From: Pelomonas caseinilytica
GTDB lineage: Bacteria; Pseudomonadota; Gammaproteobacteria; Burkholderiales; Burkholderiaceae_C
Length of the DNA stretch: 64,000 bases
NCBI RefSeq assembly: GCF_021353235.1
Contig: NZ_JAJTWT010000006.1
Coordinates: forward strand, 348,172-412,171
Direction of reading: 5' to 3'
Below are positions 8,202 to 17,536 of the stretch, piece by piece. The first letter of the stretch is position 1. Each line of letters begins with the position of its first letter. Below the pieces are notes generated by a model that saw nothing but the letters and a program-made list of their open reading frames with translations, was not told the DNA's origin and made no database searches. The position numbers and the translations under genes are program-made.

Positions 8202-8627
8202 GTGAACACCCTTGCCCGCACCCTGATCGTCGCCACCCTCGTCGCCGCCCATGGCGTGGCGGGCGCCGGCCCGCGCTACTACGGGCCGCCGCCCTACCAC
8301 CACCATCACCACCACCACGGCGCCGGCCTGGGCGGCTTGGTGCTGGGCCTGGCGGTGGCCGTGCCCCTCGTCGCGCTGGCGAGCCGGGCCGACCCGGCGC
8401 CCGAGGTGGTCTACGTGCCGCCCCCGGCGCCGCTGCCGCCGCCCGCGCCGGTGAGGCCGGCACCGGTCATCTACCCGCGCAACGGCCAGAGCGATGTACA
8501 GCGCGAGGCCGACCTGCGCGAGTGCAACCGCTGGGCCACCACCCAGCCGGCCGCCATGGCCGATGCCGGCGTCTTCCAGCGCGCCATCGAGGCCTGCATG
8601 GACGGCCGCGGCTACACGCTGCGCTGA
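8202..8627 (+). CDS. Exported His-rich, glycine-zipper-like small protein
   Basis: A 141-residue protein starting at GTG 8202 behind GGAG (8192-8195). It has a signal peptide (about 1-22), a run of seven histidines (about residues 33-39), a Gly/Leu/Val hydrophobic stretch, then a proline-rich linker. The C-terminal domain has two Cys (LRECNRWA, EACMDGRGYTLR). The layout resembles small envelope proteins with a glycine zipper, but I do not know the function. The His run could bind Ni, Zn or Cu. It lies between the M13 gene and the M13/DUF4337 scar. Confidence 0.7.
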   Translation: MNTLARTLIVATLVAAHGVAGAGPRYYGPPPYHHHHHHHGAGLGGLVLGLAVAVPLVALASRADPAPEVVYVPPPAPLPPPAPVRPAPVIYPRNGQSDVQREADLRECNRWATTQPAAMADAGVFQRAIEACMDGRGYTLR

Positions 8628-8668
8628 GCGCCGGCCGCCGGGGCTGCTGCCGTGGCGTTGACGGCTCC

Positions 8669-8909
8669 CAGGACAGCAGCTTCACCAGGGCATCGGGGTG
8701 CAAGGGCAGGGCGGCCGGCCCGGCGATGCCCATCACGACGCAGATGGGGCTTAGGTTCGTCGCGCGTCTTCACCTGGCCGGTGGCCTTGGCGCCGCAGAC
8801 GGTGAACGCCGACTACGACGCCCAGATGAACGACATCAACTTCCCGGCGGGCGCGCTGCCGGGCGCCGGGCTGGTGAAGCCGGCGGGGCAGCACTGCAAA
8901 GTGTGGTGA
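8669..8909. pseudogene. Mosaic scar made of DUF4337-gene and M13-gene fragments
   Basis: Four pieces in order: 8669-8740 matches 10844-10915 (3' end of the minus-strand DUF4337 gene, about 5 differences); 8749-8792 matches about 11081-11126 of the same gene; 8791-8853 matches 7473-7535 of the M13 gene; 8859-8909 matches 8054-8104, the M13 3' end with its stop. The internal parts of both genes are gone. Identity above 90 % in each piece implies a fairly recent duplication followed by deletions. No intact reading frame is expected, though 8652-8909 stays open and would join foreign residues to an M13 tail. Confidence 0.85.
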
Positions 8910-9004
8910 CCGGCGCGGCAAGCTGCCGTGGACATGATGCAGATCAACATGCGCCGAGGGTCGAGGCGTTCAATGGCGGCCTGGACTTCCTTCGAGGACC
9001 CGCC

Positions 9005-9376
9005 ATGAACACTGCGCGATTCATCACTGCATTGCTCCTCGCCGCCGGTGCCGGCAGCGTGCTGGCCCAGCCAGCCGGCCCCGGCCCCTGCATGGCCGCC
9101 AGCGGCGCCAGCGCGCCCGCGGCGGGCTGCGGTGGCGGCGGCCCGCACGCCCGCTGGGGCAAGGACTTCACGCCCGGCTGGCCCATGATGACGCCGGAGG
9201 AGCGCCAGGCCCACCGCGAGCGCCTGGCCAGCTTCAAGACCTACGAGGACTGCAAGGCCTACGTCCAGCAGCACCACGACGAGATGGCGGCGCGCGCCAA
9301 GGAGCGCGGGCGACCGGTGCCGGCAGCCCCTCGGCGCGACGCCTGCGCGCCGCTGAAGGCCAAGCCGTCGAAGTGA
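9005..9376 (+). CDS. Small exported protein of unknown function (123 aa)
   Basis: The ATG at 9005 follows a GAGGACC ribosome-binding site. A signal peptide (about 1-21, ending VLA) leads to a mature part rich in Gly/Ala/Cys (CGGGG). A helical segment follows, MMTPEERQAHRERLASFKTYEDCKAYVQQHHDEMAARAKERG, with two Cys, two adjacent His and Met residues. The pattern recalls periplasmic metal-binding or chaperone-like helical proteins, but no function is assigned. It lies 129 bp before the sulfide:quinone oxidoreductase gene on the same strand. Confidence 0.7.
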   Translation: MNTARFITALLLAAGAGSVLAQPAGPGPCMAASGASAPAAGCGGGGPHARWGKDFTPGWPMMTPEERQAHRERLASFKTYEDCKAYVQQHHDEMAARAKERGRPVPAAPRRDACAPLKAKPSK

Positions 9377-10810
<1,434 letters not shown>

Positions 10811-10842
10811 CGCCGCCATGGCGCCGGCCCGGACGCAGCAGG

Positions 10843-11454
10843 TCAGGACAGCAGCTTCACCAGTGCATCGGGGTGCAGGGGCAGGGCGGCCAGCCCCGCG
10901 ATGCCCATGACGACGCCGAAGAAGGTCGGCACCAGGGCCACGAAGTACAGCGGCCACAGGCGGGTGAGGGCCGTGACGGCCAGCAGAGCGATGGCGATGG
11001 CCAGCAGCGCGTCGGACAGGTCGAACTGGTCGTCGCGGTAGTTCAGCGCGTCGTAGGCCTTCTGGTCGGCCTCGGCCTGGGCCTTGAGTTCATCGCGCTT
11101 CTTCACCTGGTCAGTGGCCTTGGCGCGGTAGCTGGCGATGGCCTGTTCGTAGGCCGGAGCCTGGGCGGGCGCCACGCCGGCCTTGGCCAGTTCCAGCTGC
11201 ACGGCAGTCGCCTCGGCCACGTCGGCGCGCAGGGTGCGTGACTGGTAGTAGGCCCAGTGGTCGAGCTTGTCGGCCTGGGCCTGCTGCATGGCCTGGACGA
11301 TGTTGTCGTCCTTGACCTTGCAGATGCCCATGAAGGTGGCGAGCACGGCGACGGTCACCGCGACGGCGGCGTTCAGGCGCGCGGCGCTGGCTTCCTTGCG
11401 GGCCTGGGCGGCTTCGGCGGCGCGGTCGATGAGGTCCTTGGGGTCGAGGTCCAT
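10843..11454 (-). CDS. DUF4337-type membrane protein
   Basis: A 203-residue protein from ATG 11454. The N-terminus is helical and charged (MDLDPKDLIDRAAEAAQARKEASAARLNA). A first membrane segment (about 30-46) precedes a long helical middle probably forming a coiled coil (QADKLDHWAYYQSRTLRADVAEATAVQLELAK ... QVKKRDELKAQAEADQKAYDAL). Two C-terminal membrane segments follow. This fits DUF4337; function unknown. Bits of the gene are duplicated in the scar at 8669-8792. It converges with the sulfide:quinone oxidoreductase gene (32 bp apart). Confidence 0.75.
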   Translation of the reverse strand: MDLDPKDLIDRAAEAAQARKEASAARLNAAVAVTVAVLATFMGICKVKDDNIVQAMQQAQADKLDHWAYYQSRTLRADVAEATAVQLELAKAGVAPAQAPAYEQAIASYRAKATDQVKKRDELKAQAEADQKAYDALNYRDDQFDLSDALLAIAIALLAVTALTRLWPLYFVALVPTFFGVVMGIAGLAALPLHPDALVKLLS

Positions 11455-11644
11455 GGCGGGGGGGCTGAAGGGAGCTTGGGGCCGGAGTGTGGGGCCGTGC
11501 AGGCCTTGCGGAGGTGGGCGCGCCGTGGAGGCGGGTGGTTTGCAAGCTCGTTGAAACCCAGGGGGCGGGGAGAGCCTTTGCGGCTCGCTAAGCAACGCAC
11601 CGAGTGGAAGGGCTCGGCAAACGCAACCCCAGCCGCCCGGCACC

Positions 11645-12811
11645 TCAAGCCTGCACCACGTTGCGCCCCTGCCCCTTGGCCCGATACATGGCGGCGTCCG
11701 CCCGGGCCAGCACCGCGTCGGCGCTGGCGTCGGCGCGCTCCGCTTCGGCGATGCCGAAGCTGGCGCTCAGCGGCCAGTCCTGATCCTGCCAGCGCAGCGG
11801 CGTGGCCTCGACGAGCGCGCGCATGCGCTCGGCCACGAGGGCAGCACCGGCGAGGTCGGTGTCGGGCAGCAGCACGCAGAACTCCTCCCCGCCCAGGCGG
11901 CCGAAGCGGTCCACCTCTCGCAGGCAGGGCCGCAGTTGCTCCACCATCAGGCGCAGTGCCGCGTCGCCCGCGGCATGGCCGAGACTGTCGTTGAGCTGCT
12001 TGAAACGGTCCATGTCGATCATCACCAGCGCATAGCCGCGACCTCGTCCGAGCCAGGCGTGGGCGTCGGCCAGGGCGCGGTCGAAGGCGCGCCGGTTGAA
12101 GGTGTCGGTCAGCGGGTCGCGCTCCAGCAGCCGCTCGATGCGCCGGATCAAGCGCAGCAGCACGAGGAAGGCCAGCGTCGTGTTCTGCAGCAGCATCGCC
12201 GTCAGGGCCGACCACAGCAGCGTGAGATTCAGCGAGGTCGGCACATGCACGTCCAGGCTGGCGACGGGCGCGATGAAGGTCGCGATGCCACGGACCGCCA
12301 TCAGCAGCGCGATGAGGATCAGCGGCAGGACCAGCGGGGCCAGTGTGGAGCGGCCGTCCTTCTTCGCCTCGTCGCTCAGGCTGCGCCAGGCGGTGAGGCT
12401 GGCCGCGAGCAGCAGGCCGGCGCCGCCCGCGCTGATGATGCGCACGCGCCAGCGCAGGTCGCCATCGTCCGGCAGGGCCAGCAGCGCCAACGCCGCCAGG
12501 GAGACGACCATGACGGCCGCCTTCCAGTGCAGCCGGCGCGTGGTGATGGCCATCACCGCGACGCCCAGCAGCGCGGCGGAGGCCACGGCGAGCGTGTCGC
12601 CCAGCCAGCTGGCCGGCGTCCCGGGCATGCTGCCGCGCGAGGCGCGCAGCACCAGCGACAGCAGGGCGGCGGCATTGGCGCCGGCCATGGTCAGCGAGGC
12701 GCGCGGGGCGATGCGGGCCAGCGTGGCGAGGGCCAGCCAGACGAGGGTGGCGATGCCGGCGCACAGCCCGATGGCCGCGACCAGGGTCAGCGTGGGGCTG
12801 GGTGCGGTCAC
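11645..12811 (-). CDS. Membrane-bound GGDEF diguanylate cyclase (copy A)
   Basis: A 388-residue protein. About six N-terminal membrane helices (residues 1-215) carry a GGDEF domain (DPLTDTFNRRAFDRAL, MIDMDRFKQLNDSLGHAAGD, RLGGEEFCVLLP). The active-site motif is intact as GGEEF, and REVD lies five residues before it, the position of the inhibitory I-site (RxxD). It should make c-di-GMP from two GTP, with feedback control. The start is a GTG at 12811 behind AGGGG; it lies 22 bp after the stop of the upstream paralogue, implying one operon. Confidence 0.9.
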   Translation of the reverse strand: MTAPSPTLTLVAAIGLCAGIATLVWLALATLARIAPRASLTMAGANAAALLSLVLRASRGSMPGTPASWLGDTLAVASAALLGVAVMAITTRRLHWKAAVMVVSLAALALLALPDDGDLRWRVRIISAGGAGLLLAASLTAWRSLSDEAKKDGRSTLAPLVLPLILIALLMAVRGIATFIAPVASLDVHVPTSLNLTLLWSALTAMLLQNTTLAFLVLLRLIRRIERLLERDPLTDTFNRRAFDRALADAHAWLGRGRGYALVMIDMDRFKQLNDSLGHAAGDAALRLMVEQLRPCLREVDRFGRLGGEEFCVLLPDTDLAGAALVAERMRALVEATPLRWQDQDWPLSASFGIAEAERADASADAVLARADAAMYRAKGQGRNVVQA

Positions 12812-12833
12812 GGGGGCACCCCTGGTCCTGCGC

Positions 12834-14027
12834 TCATGCGGCGGCCAGCCCGTGGAATTCCGGCGCGGCGCAGACGCGATTGCGGCCCTCGGCCTTGGCG
12901 CGGTAGAGCTCGGCATCGGCGCGCGCCAGGCCGGATTCGCCGCGTGGGTCGTCCGTCGCGGGCAGCGCGACGCCGAAGCTGGCCGACAGCGGCAGCTCCA
13001 CGCCCTTCCAGTGCAGCGGCTGGGCGGCCAGGGTGGCGCGCAGCCGCTCGGCGACGGCCATGGCCGTGGGCAGGTCCTGCGGGGCGGCCAGCGGCAGCAG
13101 CGCGCAGAACTCCTCGCCGCCGAGGCGGCCAAGCCGGTCCACGGCGCGCAGGCCGGCCTGCCACAGGCGCACGCAATGCTGGAGCGCCGCGTCCCCGGCG
13201 GCGTGGCCGTGTTCGTCGTTGATGCGCTTGAAGTGGTCGACGTCGATCATGACCAAGGCGAAGCCGTGGCCGCGCTGCAGTTGCGCCTGGGCCTCGGCCA
13301 GGGCCTGCTCGAAGGCGCGGCGGCTCAGCGCACCGGTCAGCGGGTCGCGGTAGGTCAGGTGCTGGATGCGCGAAATGACGCGCCAGATCAGCAGCGCGAT
13401 CAGGCTCAGCGTGATGCCCGCGGTGACGACGAACCACAGCACGACGCGCGCTGGCGTGGGCGGCTCGCCGTCGAGCCCGTGGTCGCCCCAGCCCGGCAGG
13501 AGCAGCAGCGCCGCGACATGGCCCACCGAAAGGGCGGCCAGGGCCGCGAAGGGCAGGGTCATGCAGGCGGTGACGACCGGCGAGAGCTGGCCGCCGATGC
13601 CGCGCACCAGGTCGCGCACGGCCAGCAGCGACAGCAGCGCCACGCCGGCCGTGCAGGCCAGCTGCGGTGCGAGGCCCGAGCCGCTGGCCAGGCCCGCGGC
13701 GATGCCCAGGGCGCCCAGGCCGCCGACCCAGGCGATGTCGTGCACGCGCTGCCGGCTGCGCAGCATGTGCCGCAGCGCCAGCGTCAGCAGCGTGACGCTG
13801 GCCAGCAGGCCGAACGCGGGGACGGCCTGGCGCAGCAGCAGGGGCCAGCCGGCCGTGCACTCGCCGCAGCCCTGCGAGGCGATGCGCAGCAGATGGCCGG
13901 CCGCCATCAGCCGGGCCGCGCGCGGCGCGACCCGGAAGGTCTGCGCCAGCATCAGCCAGGCGAGGGCGGCCATCAGGTTGAAGACGGCGCTGACCTTGAG
14001 CACCGTCGGGACGTCGAGGAAATCCAT
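12834..14027 (-). CDS. Membrane-bound GGDEF diguanylate cyclase (copy B)
   Basis: A 397-residue paralogue of the next gene downstream, with the same design: several membrane helices (about 1-220), then a GGDEF domain (DPLTGALSRRAFEQAL, MIDVDHFKRINDEHGHAAGD, RLGGEEFCALLP). GGEEF is intact and RAVD marks an I-site. The membrane halves differ much more than the catalytic halves, so the two copies probably sense different inputs. Residues CGEC near position 55 in a loop are a possible metal or redox site (inference). The ATG at 14027 has no obvious ribosome-binding site and is 53 bp from the divergent SDR gene. Confidence 0.9.
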   Translation of the reverse strand: MDFLDVPTVLKVSAVFNLMAALAWLMLAQTFRVAPRAARLMAAGHLLRIASQGCGECTAGWPLLLRQAVPAFGLLASVTLLTLALRHMLRSRQRVHDIAWVGGLGALGIAAGLASGSGLAPQLACTAGVALLSLLAVRDLVRGIGGQLSPVVTACMTLPFAALAALSVGHVAALLLLPGWGDHGLDGEPPTPARVVLWFVVTAGITLSLIALLIWRVISRIQHLTYRDPLTGALSRRAFEQALAEAQAQLQRGHGFALVMIDVDHFKRINDEHGHAAGDAALQHCVRLWQAGLRAVDRLGRLGGEEFCALLPLAAPQDLPTAMAVAERLRATLAAQPLHWKGVELPLSASFGVALPATDDPRGESGLARADAELYRAKAEGRNRVCAAPEFHGLAAA

Positions 14028-14080
14028 GCAGCAGGAAATGGGCAGCCGCGCATCTTCTCCGACAAAGCCACAATGCGCGG

Positions 14081-14827
14081 ATGACGGCTTGGGTCTTGAT
14101 CACCGGGGGCTCACGCGGCATCGGCGCCGCGACGGCGCTGCGTTGTGCGCAGGCCGGCTGGGACGTGGCCATCAACTACGCCCAGGATAGCGCCGCCGCG
14201 GTGGCGCTGGCTTCGCGATTGGACGGGCTGGGTCGCCGTGCGCTGACCTTGCAGGCGGACGTGGCCGACCCCGGCCAGGTGGCCGCGATGTTCGAGCGGC
14301 TGGACCAGGCCGGCGGCCGGCTCGCCGGCCTCGTCAACAACGCCGGTATCGTGGCGCCCGCCGCGCGGCTCGAGGCGATGGACATGGCTCGCTGGCGGCG
14401 CGTCTTCGACGTCAACGTGATGGGCACGCTGCTGTGCTGCCAGCAGGCGGCGCGGCGCATGAGCACCCGCCACGGCGGCGCGGGCGGCGCCATCGTCAAC
14501 CTCAGCTCGCGGGCGGCGGAGTTCGGCGCGCCCGGCGTCTACGTGGACTACGCGGCCTCCAAGGGCGCCGTGGACACGCTGACGCGGGGCCTCGGGCGGG
14601 AACTGATCGCCGAGGGCATCCGCGTCAACGGCGTGCGCCCGGGCATCGTCGAGACCGACATCCACGCCACCAGCGGCATGGCGGTGGCGGCGCCGGAGGT
14701 CACGTCGGCCATCCCCATCCAGCGCCTGGGCCGGCCCGACGAGATCGCCGAGGCCATCGCCTGGCTGCTCAGCGACGCGGCCAGCTACACGGTGGGCGCG
14801 ATGCTGGACGTGGCCGGCGGGCGCTGA
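14081..14827 (+). CDS. SDR family NAD(P)-dependent oxidoreductase (FabG-like)
   Basis: A 248-residue classical short-chain dehydrogenase with cofactor motif TGGSRGIG (about 9-16), NNAG, catalytic Ser in IVNLSSRAAEF, and catalytic YVDYAASK. The C-terminal RPGIVETDIHATSG and MLDVAGG are usual for this group. An acidic residue at the end of strand 2 is not evident (INYAQDS), so NADP is somewhat more likely than NAD. The substrate cannot be read from sequence. It converges with rlpA three bases apart. Confidence 0.9.
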   Translation: MTAWVLITGGSRGIGAATALRCAQAGWDVAINYAQDSAAAVALASRLDGLGRRALTLQADVADPGQVAAMFERLDQAGGRLAGLVNNAGIVAPAARLEAMDMARWRRVFDVNVMGTLLCCQQAARRMSTRHGGAGGAIVNLSSRAAEFGAPGVYVDYAASKGAVDTLTRGLGRELIAEGIRVNGVRPGIVETDIHATSGMAVAAPEVTSAIPIQRLGRPDEIAEAIAWLLSDAASYTVGAMLDVAGGR

Positions 14828-14830
14828 GGC

Positions 14831-15745
14831 TCAGCGCTTATCCACCAGGCTGGACTCCAGCCCGCCCTCGTCGCGCAGCCGCGCCGATGTGGCCCGGGCC
14901 TCCTCGACGCTCGGGAAGGGCCCGGCCCGCAGCCGGTGCAGGCCGGCCTCGCGCACGATGGTCAGCAGCGGCAGCAGGGTCAGGTCGGCCTCGGCGACGC
15001 GCTGGCGCAGGGCCTCGGCGCCGTCGAGCCGGGCGAAGGCGCCGAACTGCAGCCAGTAGCCGGCAGCGGCCGCCGCGACCGGGCTGCCCGTCGTCTCGCG
15101 CTGCGGCGCGCCCGGGGAGGTCTCGGGCACGAAGACCGGCGCGGGCTCGGAGCCGGGCTTGCGCCAGTTGCCGGCGCGGATCTCGGCATAGGTGATGCGC
15201 CGCACTTCGACGGGCGCGGTGCCGCGCAGCAGGTCGAGCTTGAGGGCGGCGGTGTAGCTGAGGTCGATGATGCGGCCCTTGTGGAAGGGCCCGCGGTCGT
15301 TGATGCGGACGATGACCTCGCGGCCGTTGGCGGGGTTGCGCACGCGGGCGTAGCTCGGGATGGGCAAGGTCGCGTGGGCGGCCGTCATGGCGTACATGTT
15401 GTAGACCTCGCCGCTGGCCGTCGGCCGGCCGTGGAACTTGCGGCCGTACCAGGAGGCCAGGCCCTTGTCGACATAGGGCTCGTCACCGGTGATGGGCTCG
15501 TAGCGCTCGCCCAGCACCTCGTAGGGCTTGTTGGGGCCACCGCTGCGGATGGACTCCAGGCGGGGCTGGGCGTCGGGCACCTTGGCGAGGTCGGGCGGCG
15601 GGTTGGGCAGGGGGCCGTCGCGGTCGATGCCCACGCCGGGAACGGTGGGCCGGCTGGCGCAGCCGGCCAGAAGGGCCAGGGCCGCCAGCAGCAAGGCCAG
15701 CCCAGTATGCTGCGCCCTCTGTCCCCATCGTCGATGCCATGCCAT
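14831..15745 (-). CDS. rlpA: Septal-ring lytic transglycosylase / rare lipoprotein A
   Basis: A 304-residue lipoprotein with signal peptide and lipobox LLAGC (Cys about 29). The double-psi beta-barrel RlpA domain follows (GLASWYGRKFHGRPTASGEVYN, VRVNDRGPFHKGRIIDLSYTAA style motifs at about 97-190), then a linker and a C-terminal SPOR domain (YWLQFGAFARLDGAEALRQR) that binds denuded septal glycan. RlpA cleaves such strands during cell separation. The ATG at 15745 overlaps the divergent FAH gene's ATG (15744). A GGAGGAAAG ribosome-binding site for rlpA is found inside that gene, about 12 nt upstream. Confidence 0.93.
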   Translation of the reverse strand: MAWHRRWGQRAQHTGLALLLAALALLAGCASRPTVPGVGIDRDGPLPNPPPDLAKVPDAQPRLESIRSGGPNKPYEVLGERYEPITGDEPYVDKGLASWYGRKFHGRPTASGEVYNMYAMTAAHATLPIPSYARVRNPANGREVIVRINDRGPFHKGRIIDLSYTAALKLDLLRGTAPVEVRRITYAEIRAGNWRKPGSEPAPVFVPETSPGAPQRETTGSPVAAAAAGYWLQFGAFARLDGAEALRQRVAEADLTLLPLLTIVREAGLHRLRAGPFPSVEEARATSARLRDEGGLESSLVDKR

Positions 15746-16442
15746 GAGCAACTTCGTCTTTCCTCCGGCCGAGATCCCCAGCGCCGCCGTCCGTGGCACG
15801 GACGCCCGCTACGCGGTCAGCCGCATCTTCTGCGTCGGCCGCAACTATGCCGATCATGCCCGCGAGATGGGCGCCGACCCGACGCGCGAGCCGCCGTTTT
15901 ACTTCACCAAGCCGGCCTGCGCCCTGACGCCCTCGGGCAGCACCGTGCCTTACCCAACGGAAACGCGCAACTACCACTACGAGATGGAGCTGGTGCTGGT
16001 CCTCGGGGCGCCGGTCTTCCGCGCCTCGCCCGAGGCGGCGCTGGCGGCCATCTGGGGCTATGCCCCGGGCCTGGACATGACGCGGCGCGACCTGCAGGCG
16101 GCGGCCAAGGCGGCCGGCAAGCCCTGGGACACGGCCAAGGGCTTCGACCAGTCGGCCATCCTCGGCGAGATCGTCCGCGTGGCCGACGTCGGCCTGCTGC
16201 AGCGCGGCGCCATCACGCTGGCGGTCAATGGCGTGGAGAAGCAACGCGGCGACCTGGCCGACATGATCTGGAACCCGGCCGAGATCGTCGCCAACCTCTC
16301 CCAGCTCTACCACCTCCAGCCCGGTGACCTCATCTACACCGGCACGCCGGCCGGCGTGGGCGCGGTGGTGCCGGGCGACGTGCTCGAGGGCCGCATCGAG
16401 GGCCTGGGCGACATCCGGCTCACGGTGGGGCCGGCGGCATGA
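15744..16442 (+). CDS. Fumarylacetoacetate hydrolase family protein
   Basis: A 232-residue single-domain FAH protein. Motifs include FCVGRNYADHAREMG, PFYFTKPACAL, YHYEMELVLVLG (metal-binding Glu pair), GYAPGLDMTRRDLQ and GDLIYTGTPAGVGAVVPGD. Relatives hydrolyse fumarylpyruvate or acylpyruvates, or decarboxylate oxaloacetate; which one applies here is not clear. The ATG at 15744 matches the family's N-terminus but overlaps the divergent rlpA start (shared CATG) and has no obvious ribosome-binding site. It overlaps nadC by 4 bp (ATGA), so the two are translationally coupled. Confidence 0.9.
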   Translation: MSNFVFPPAEIPSAAVRGTDARYAVSRIFCVGRNYADHAREMGADPTREPPFYFTKPACALTPSGSTVPYPTETRNYHYEMELVLVLGAPVFRASPEAALAAIWGYAPGLDMTRRDLQAAAKAAGKPWDTAKGFDQSAILGEIVRVADVGLLQRGAITLAVNGVEKQRGDLADMIWNPAEIVANLSQLYHLQPGDLIYTGTPAGVGAVVPGDVLEGRIEGLGDIRLTVGPAA

Positions 16443-17305
16443 GCTTTCCCGAAGAGACCCTCGAGCAGGCCCGCGCGCGCAACATCCACGACGCCCTGGC
16501 CGAGGACATCGGCCGCTGCGACTGGACGGCCCAGCTCGTGCCGGCCGGCCGGCGCGTGGCCGCCCAGGTGCGCGTGCGCGAGGCCGCGGTGCTGTGCGGG
16601 CGCGACTGGTTCGACGGCGTATTCGCGGCGCTGGACGCGACCCGCCGCATCGACTGGCTGTACGACGAAGGCGCCGCCATGGCCGCCGACACCATCGTCT
16701 GCCGCATCGAAGCCGAGGGCCGCGCCCTGCTGTCGGCCGAGCGGCCGGCGCTGAACTTCCTGCAGCTGCTGTCCGGCACGGCCACGGTCACGCGGGCTCA
16801 TGTCGACGCGGTCGCCGGCGCCAGCCCCAACCCGCGCGGCTGCGCCATCCTCGACACGCGCAAGACCGTGCCGGGCCTGCGCCTGGCGCAGAAGTACGCC
16901 GTCAGGGTGGGCGGCGGGCAGAACCAGCGCCTGGCCCTCTACGACGGCATCCTCATCAAGGAGAACCACATCGCCGCGGCGGGCGGCGTCGGTGCCGCAC
17001 TGCGGGCGGCGCAGGCCCTGCAGGCGGGGGTGGACATCCAGATCGAGGTCGAGACGCTGGACCAGCTGCGCGAGGCCCTGGAGGCCGGCGCGGTGAGCGT
17101 GCTGCTGGACAACTTCACCGAGCCCATGATGCGCGAGGCCGTCGCCGTGAACGCGGGGCGTGCCCTGCTGGAGGTGTCGGGCGGCGTGGCGCTGGAGCAG
17201 CTGCGCTGGATCGCCGCCACCGGCGTGGACCGCATCTCCATCGGCCGCCTGACCAAGGACGTCAGGGCGGTCGACTATTCGATGCGGGTGCTCGGGCCGG
17301 TCTGA
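16439..17305 (+). CDS. nadC: Nicotinate-nucleotide pyrophosphorylase (quinolinate phosphoribosyltransferase)
   Basis: A 288-residue enzyme of NAD synthesis that converts quinolinate and PRPP to nicotinate mononucleotide with loss of CO2. Diagnostic stretches: AERPALNFLQLLSGTAT, ILDTRKTVPGLRLAQKYAVRVGGGQNQR (quinolinate and PRPP contacts), ILIKENHI, LLDNF and EVSGGV. Length is normal. It is the second gene of an operon with the FAH-family gene (4-bp overlap). A 107-bp dispersed repeat starts 28 nt after its stop, in the same orientation. Confidence 0.96.
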   Translation: MSFPEETLEQARARNIHDALAEDIGRCDWTAQLVPAGRRVAAQVRVREAAVLCGRDWFDGVFAALDATRRIDWLYDEGAAMAADTIVCRIEAEGRALLSAERPALNFLQLLSGTATVTRAHVDAVAGASPNPRGCAILDTRKTVPGLRLAQKYAVRVGGGQNQRLALYDGILIKENHIAAAGGVGAALRAAQALQAGVDIQIEVETLDQLREALEAGAVSVLLDNFTEPMMREAVAVNAGRALLEVSGGVALEQLRWIAATGVDRISIGRLTKDVRAVDYSMRVLGPV

Positions 17306-17333
17306 CGTCTGCCCCACGCCCGGTCTCGCGTTG

Positions 17334-17440
17334 CTGAACGCGAGCGAGCCCGGTCGGTCTTGCAGACCGCGCAGCCGACAGAGCGGCTGCTCTTCGGCAG
17401 GCACGACAAGTCCTCAGGACTTGTCATGTCCGGCCCCAGC
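17334..17440 (+). repeat. 107-bp dispersed repeat, copy 1 (3' of nadC)
   Basis: It matches 41004-41110 in reverse complement over 107 bases with no gaps, near-identical after the first 25 bases. Inside are GGTCT-TGC-AGACC and the palindrome GACAAGTCCT-C-AGGACTTGTC (17405-17425). No gene is visible. Both copies start about 30 nt after an upstream gene's stop in the same orientation, suggesting a 3'-UTR or REP-like element. The rest of this gap (17441-17536) shows only a small CCCGC/GCGGG hairpin. Confidence 0.8.
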
Positions 17441-17536
17441 GCTGGCCCGCAATACCCCCGCTTCATCGGCGGGAGGTGGCCGTCGTCGCGTCGAGATGAC
17501 CCCGACGCGTGCCCGTCTTGCGCGCAGGCGGCTCGC

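Noticed and set aside
5963..8236. 757-codon minus-strand frame opposite the M13 peptidase gene
   Set aside because: Low-complexity Val/Gly/Leu/Arg composition without motifs; the plus-strand gene has full zinc-peptidase signatures.
8652..8909. Apparent small protein ending in an M13-like CKVW tail
   Set aside because: The frame is an accident of the mosaic scar; its first half is antisense DUF4337 sequence.
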